Source: Poseidonibacter ostreae
GTDB lineage: Bacteria > Campylobacterota > Campylobacteria > Campylobacterales > Arcobacteraceae
Assembly (NCBI RefSeq): GCF_009208055.1
Contig: NZ_WFKI01000053.1
Location: forward strand, 1 to 16,160
Length of the DNA stretch: 16,160 nucleotides
Direction of reading: 5' to 3'
Shown piece by piece: positions 14,980 through 16,160 of the stretch. The translations under genes were made by a program, and so were the position numbers. The notes under the pieces are model-generated. The model ran no database searches and was not told where the DNA came from. It saw only the letters and a program-made list of their open reading frames with translations. The stretch's first letter is position 1, and each line of letters opens with the position of its first letter.

Positions 14980-16160
14980 TTATTTGCCAAAAGATAAGAG
15001 TGATTTATTCGTTTTTAATTTTTCATTTTCATTTTCTAAGTTTGAGACTAAATCTTTTAAATTATTTATTCTTTTAATAAAGTCTACTTCTTTTTCTCTG
15101 TAACTTTCAAGTGCTGTATTATTTCTTTCTTCTAGTTTTAGCAGTTCTTCTATTTGTTTTTCTAATTTTGCATTTAAACTTTTTGCTTTTGTTAAAGAAT
15201 CATATATTATATCAAATTGTTTGTTCTTATCTTTTTTTGCCATTAATTGTAGTTTAGAGTTTTCTAAGTTATTTTGCTCATATGATTCTAATTGTTTTAA
15301 TAAATCAACTCTTTTTTCATTTATTTCATTATATCTAGTCTCATAATCATGCATATTCTTAATTAAACTTGCAGTCTCTTCTTTACTTGTATTTAATTCT
15401 TTTTGCATATTTGCAATACTTTTTTTATAAAAACTAATTTGCTGCAAAATATTTTTATTATTTTGTCTTTTAATATGTTCTTCTTCTGTATTAATAAATT
15501 GGATATATAAATATTCTTCTATTTCTTTTCCTGTGCTATCATATAATGGTACGATTTTAGATTTTGAGAAATATTCACTATTATCTTTTGCTCTATTTTT
15601 ATATGTTCCTGTCCATGTTTCACCTTTTAATACTGTTTTCCATATATTTTTAACAATAGAATCTGATACATCAGGATGCTTAGTTATATAGTAGGGTTGA
15701 CCAATTAGTTCCTCTTCATTATAAAGTGATATATTACAAAAAGCTTCATTTACAAAAGTAATAATTCCCTCTTTATTTATTTTTGAGACAATTGCTTCTT
15801 GATTAATAATACTAATATAGTTTTCAAGCTCTTTTTTTTGACTTTCATAACTACTTCTGTAAAATAAATCTTTTGTAATTTTTTCTAATTTTGCATCGAT
15901 TACTTCTAAATCTAAAGGCTTTGTAATATAATCTTCTACATGAAGATGAATGGCTTTTAATAAATTACTTGTTTCAGTTCTAGCTGTAATTAAAATAACA
16001 GGTATAGTTGAATCAATTTCTCTGATTTTTTCAAGCATTGTAATACCATCCATCATCGGCATATTTATATCACTAATAATTAAATCAAATTTTTCATTCT
16101 TTGATTTTTTTTCATGAAACTTTATAAGGCCTTCTGCTCCGTTAATTGAGGATTCTATAT
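14980..16160 (-). CDS. REC-PAS-coiled-coil signalling protein, 5' end outside the window
   Basis: The reading frame is open through the right edge, so the gene is cut off at its 5' end. The internal ATG at 16060-16062 is not the start. Frame-true translation from the edge gives typical receiver sequence, including SDINMPMMDG with phospho-acceptor D in codon 16069-16071. Counting from that internal Met, the receiver continues with T27 and K48 (TKPLD). A PAS domain follows (about 84-192; FVNEAF, EELIGQP, KHPD, and TWTGTYKNRAKD, close to energy-taxis/Aer-type PAS domains). A charged coiled coil (about 200-350) comes next, ending in SLLSFGK. No kinase, GGDEF, EAL or DNA-binding domain is present in the visible 392 residues. 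It is the first visible gene of the cassette, 26 bases before the binding-protein gene, and may act as an adaptor or phosphate sink that signals by protein contact. Confidence 0.88.
   Translation of the reverse strand, partial: IESSINGAEGLIKFHEKKSKNEKFDLIISDINMPMMDGITMLEKIREIDSTIPVILITARTETSNLLKAIHLHVEDYITKPLDLEVIDAKLEKITKDLFYRSSYESQKKELENYISIINQEAIVSKINKEGIITFVNEAFCNISLYNEEELIGQPYYITKHPDVSDSIVKNIWKTVLKGETWTGTYKNRAKDNSEYFSKSKIVPLYDSTGKEIEEYLYIQFINTEEEHIKRQNNKNILQQISFYKKSIANMQKELNTSKEETASLIKNMHDYETRYNEINEKRVDLLKQLESYEQNNLENSKLQLMAKKDKNKQFDIIYDSLTKAKSLNAKLEKQIEELLKLEERNNTALESYREKEVDFIKRINNLKDLVSNLENENEKLKTNKSLLSFGK

Overview
The window is a strongly AT-rich bacterial segment. It most resembles Arcobacter-type Campylobacterota (Epsilonproteobacteria). 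The basis is the A/T-rich codon use and several histidine kinases with the H-box form HQWRQPL joined to an FDPYFTTK/GTGxGLYM ATPase core, a style common in that group. A TctCBA transporter lies beside dedicated signalling genes. The assignment is an inference from sequence style, not a search. Almost everything is transcribed leftwards (minus strand), apart from one diguanylate cyclase gene at the left edge. No mobile elements, CRISPR arrays or phage genes are visible.

Left edge (1-2267): a membrane diguanylate cyclase (plus strand) converges on a short CbiX-type chelatase gene (minus strand). A perfect 12-bp bidirectional terminator hairpin sits between them. Centre (2340-10384): a leftward operon-like run in the order tctC, tctB, tctA, OmpR-type response regulator, Cache-PAS histidine kinase, dCache-HAMP histidine kinase. 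The tct genes encode a periplasmic binding-protein-dependent tricarboxylate/organic-acid transporter of the TTT family. One regulator followed by two paralogous membrane kinases suggests uptake is controlled by two different periplasmic signals. Hairpins lie directly after tctC and across the tctA stop, and could set different mRNA levels along the run. The last kinase also has a likely promoter of its own.

Middle right (10487-10910): a tRNA-Ser(GGA) gene and a cold-shock protein gene, each on the minus strand. The cold-shock gene has a strong terminator and possibly a long 5' leader.

Right part (11184-16160, running off the window): a tight four-gene signalling cassette in the order REC-PAS-coiled-coil protein (5' truncated), PhnD-like periplasmic binding protein, membrane histidine kinase with a degenerate C-terminal receiver-like domain, and soluble REC-histidine kinase. 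No ABC permease or ATPase accompanies the binding protein and no DNA-binding output is visible. The cassette therefore looks like a binding-protein-based sensory pathway whose output is not evident here. It is the most interesting part of the window.
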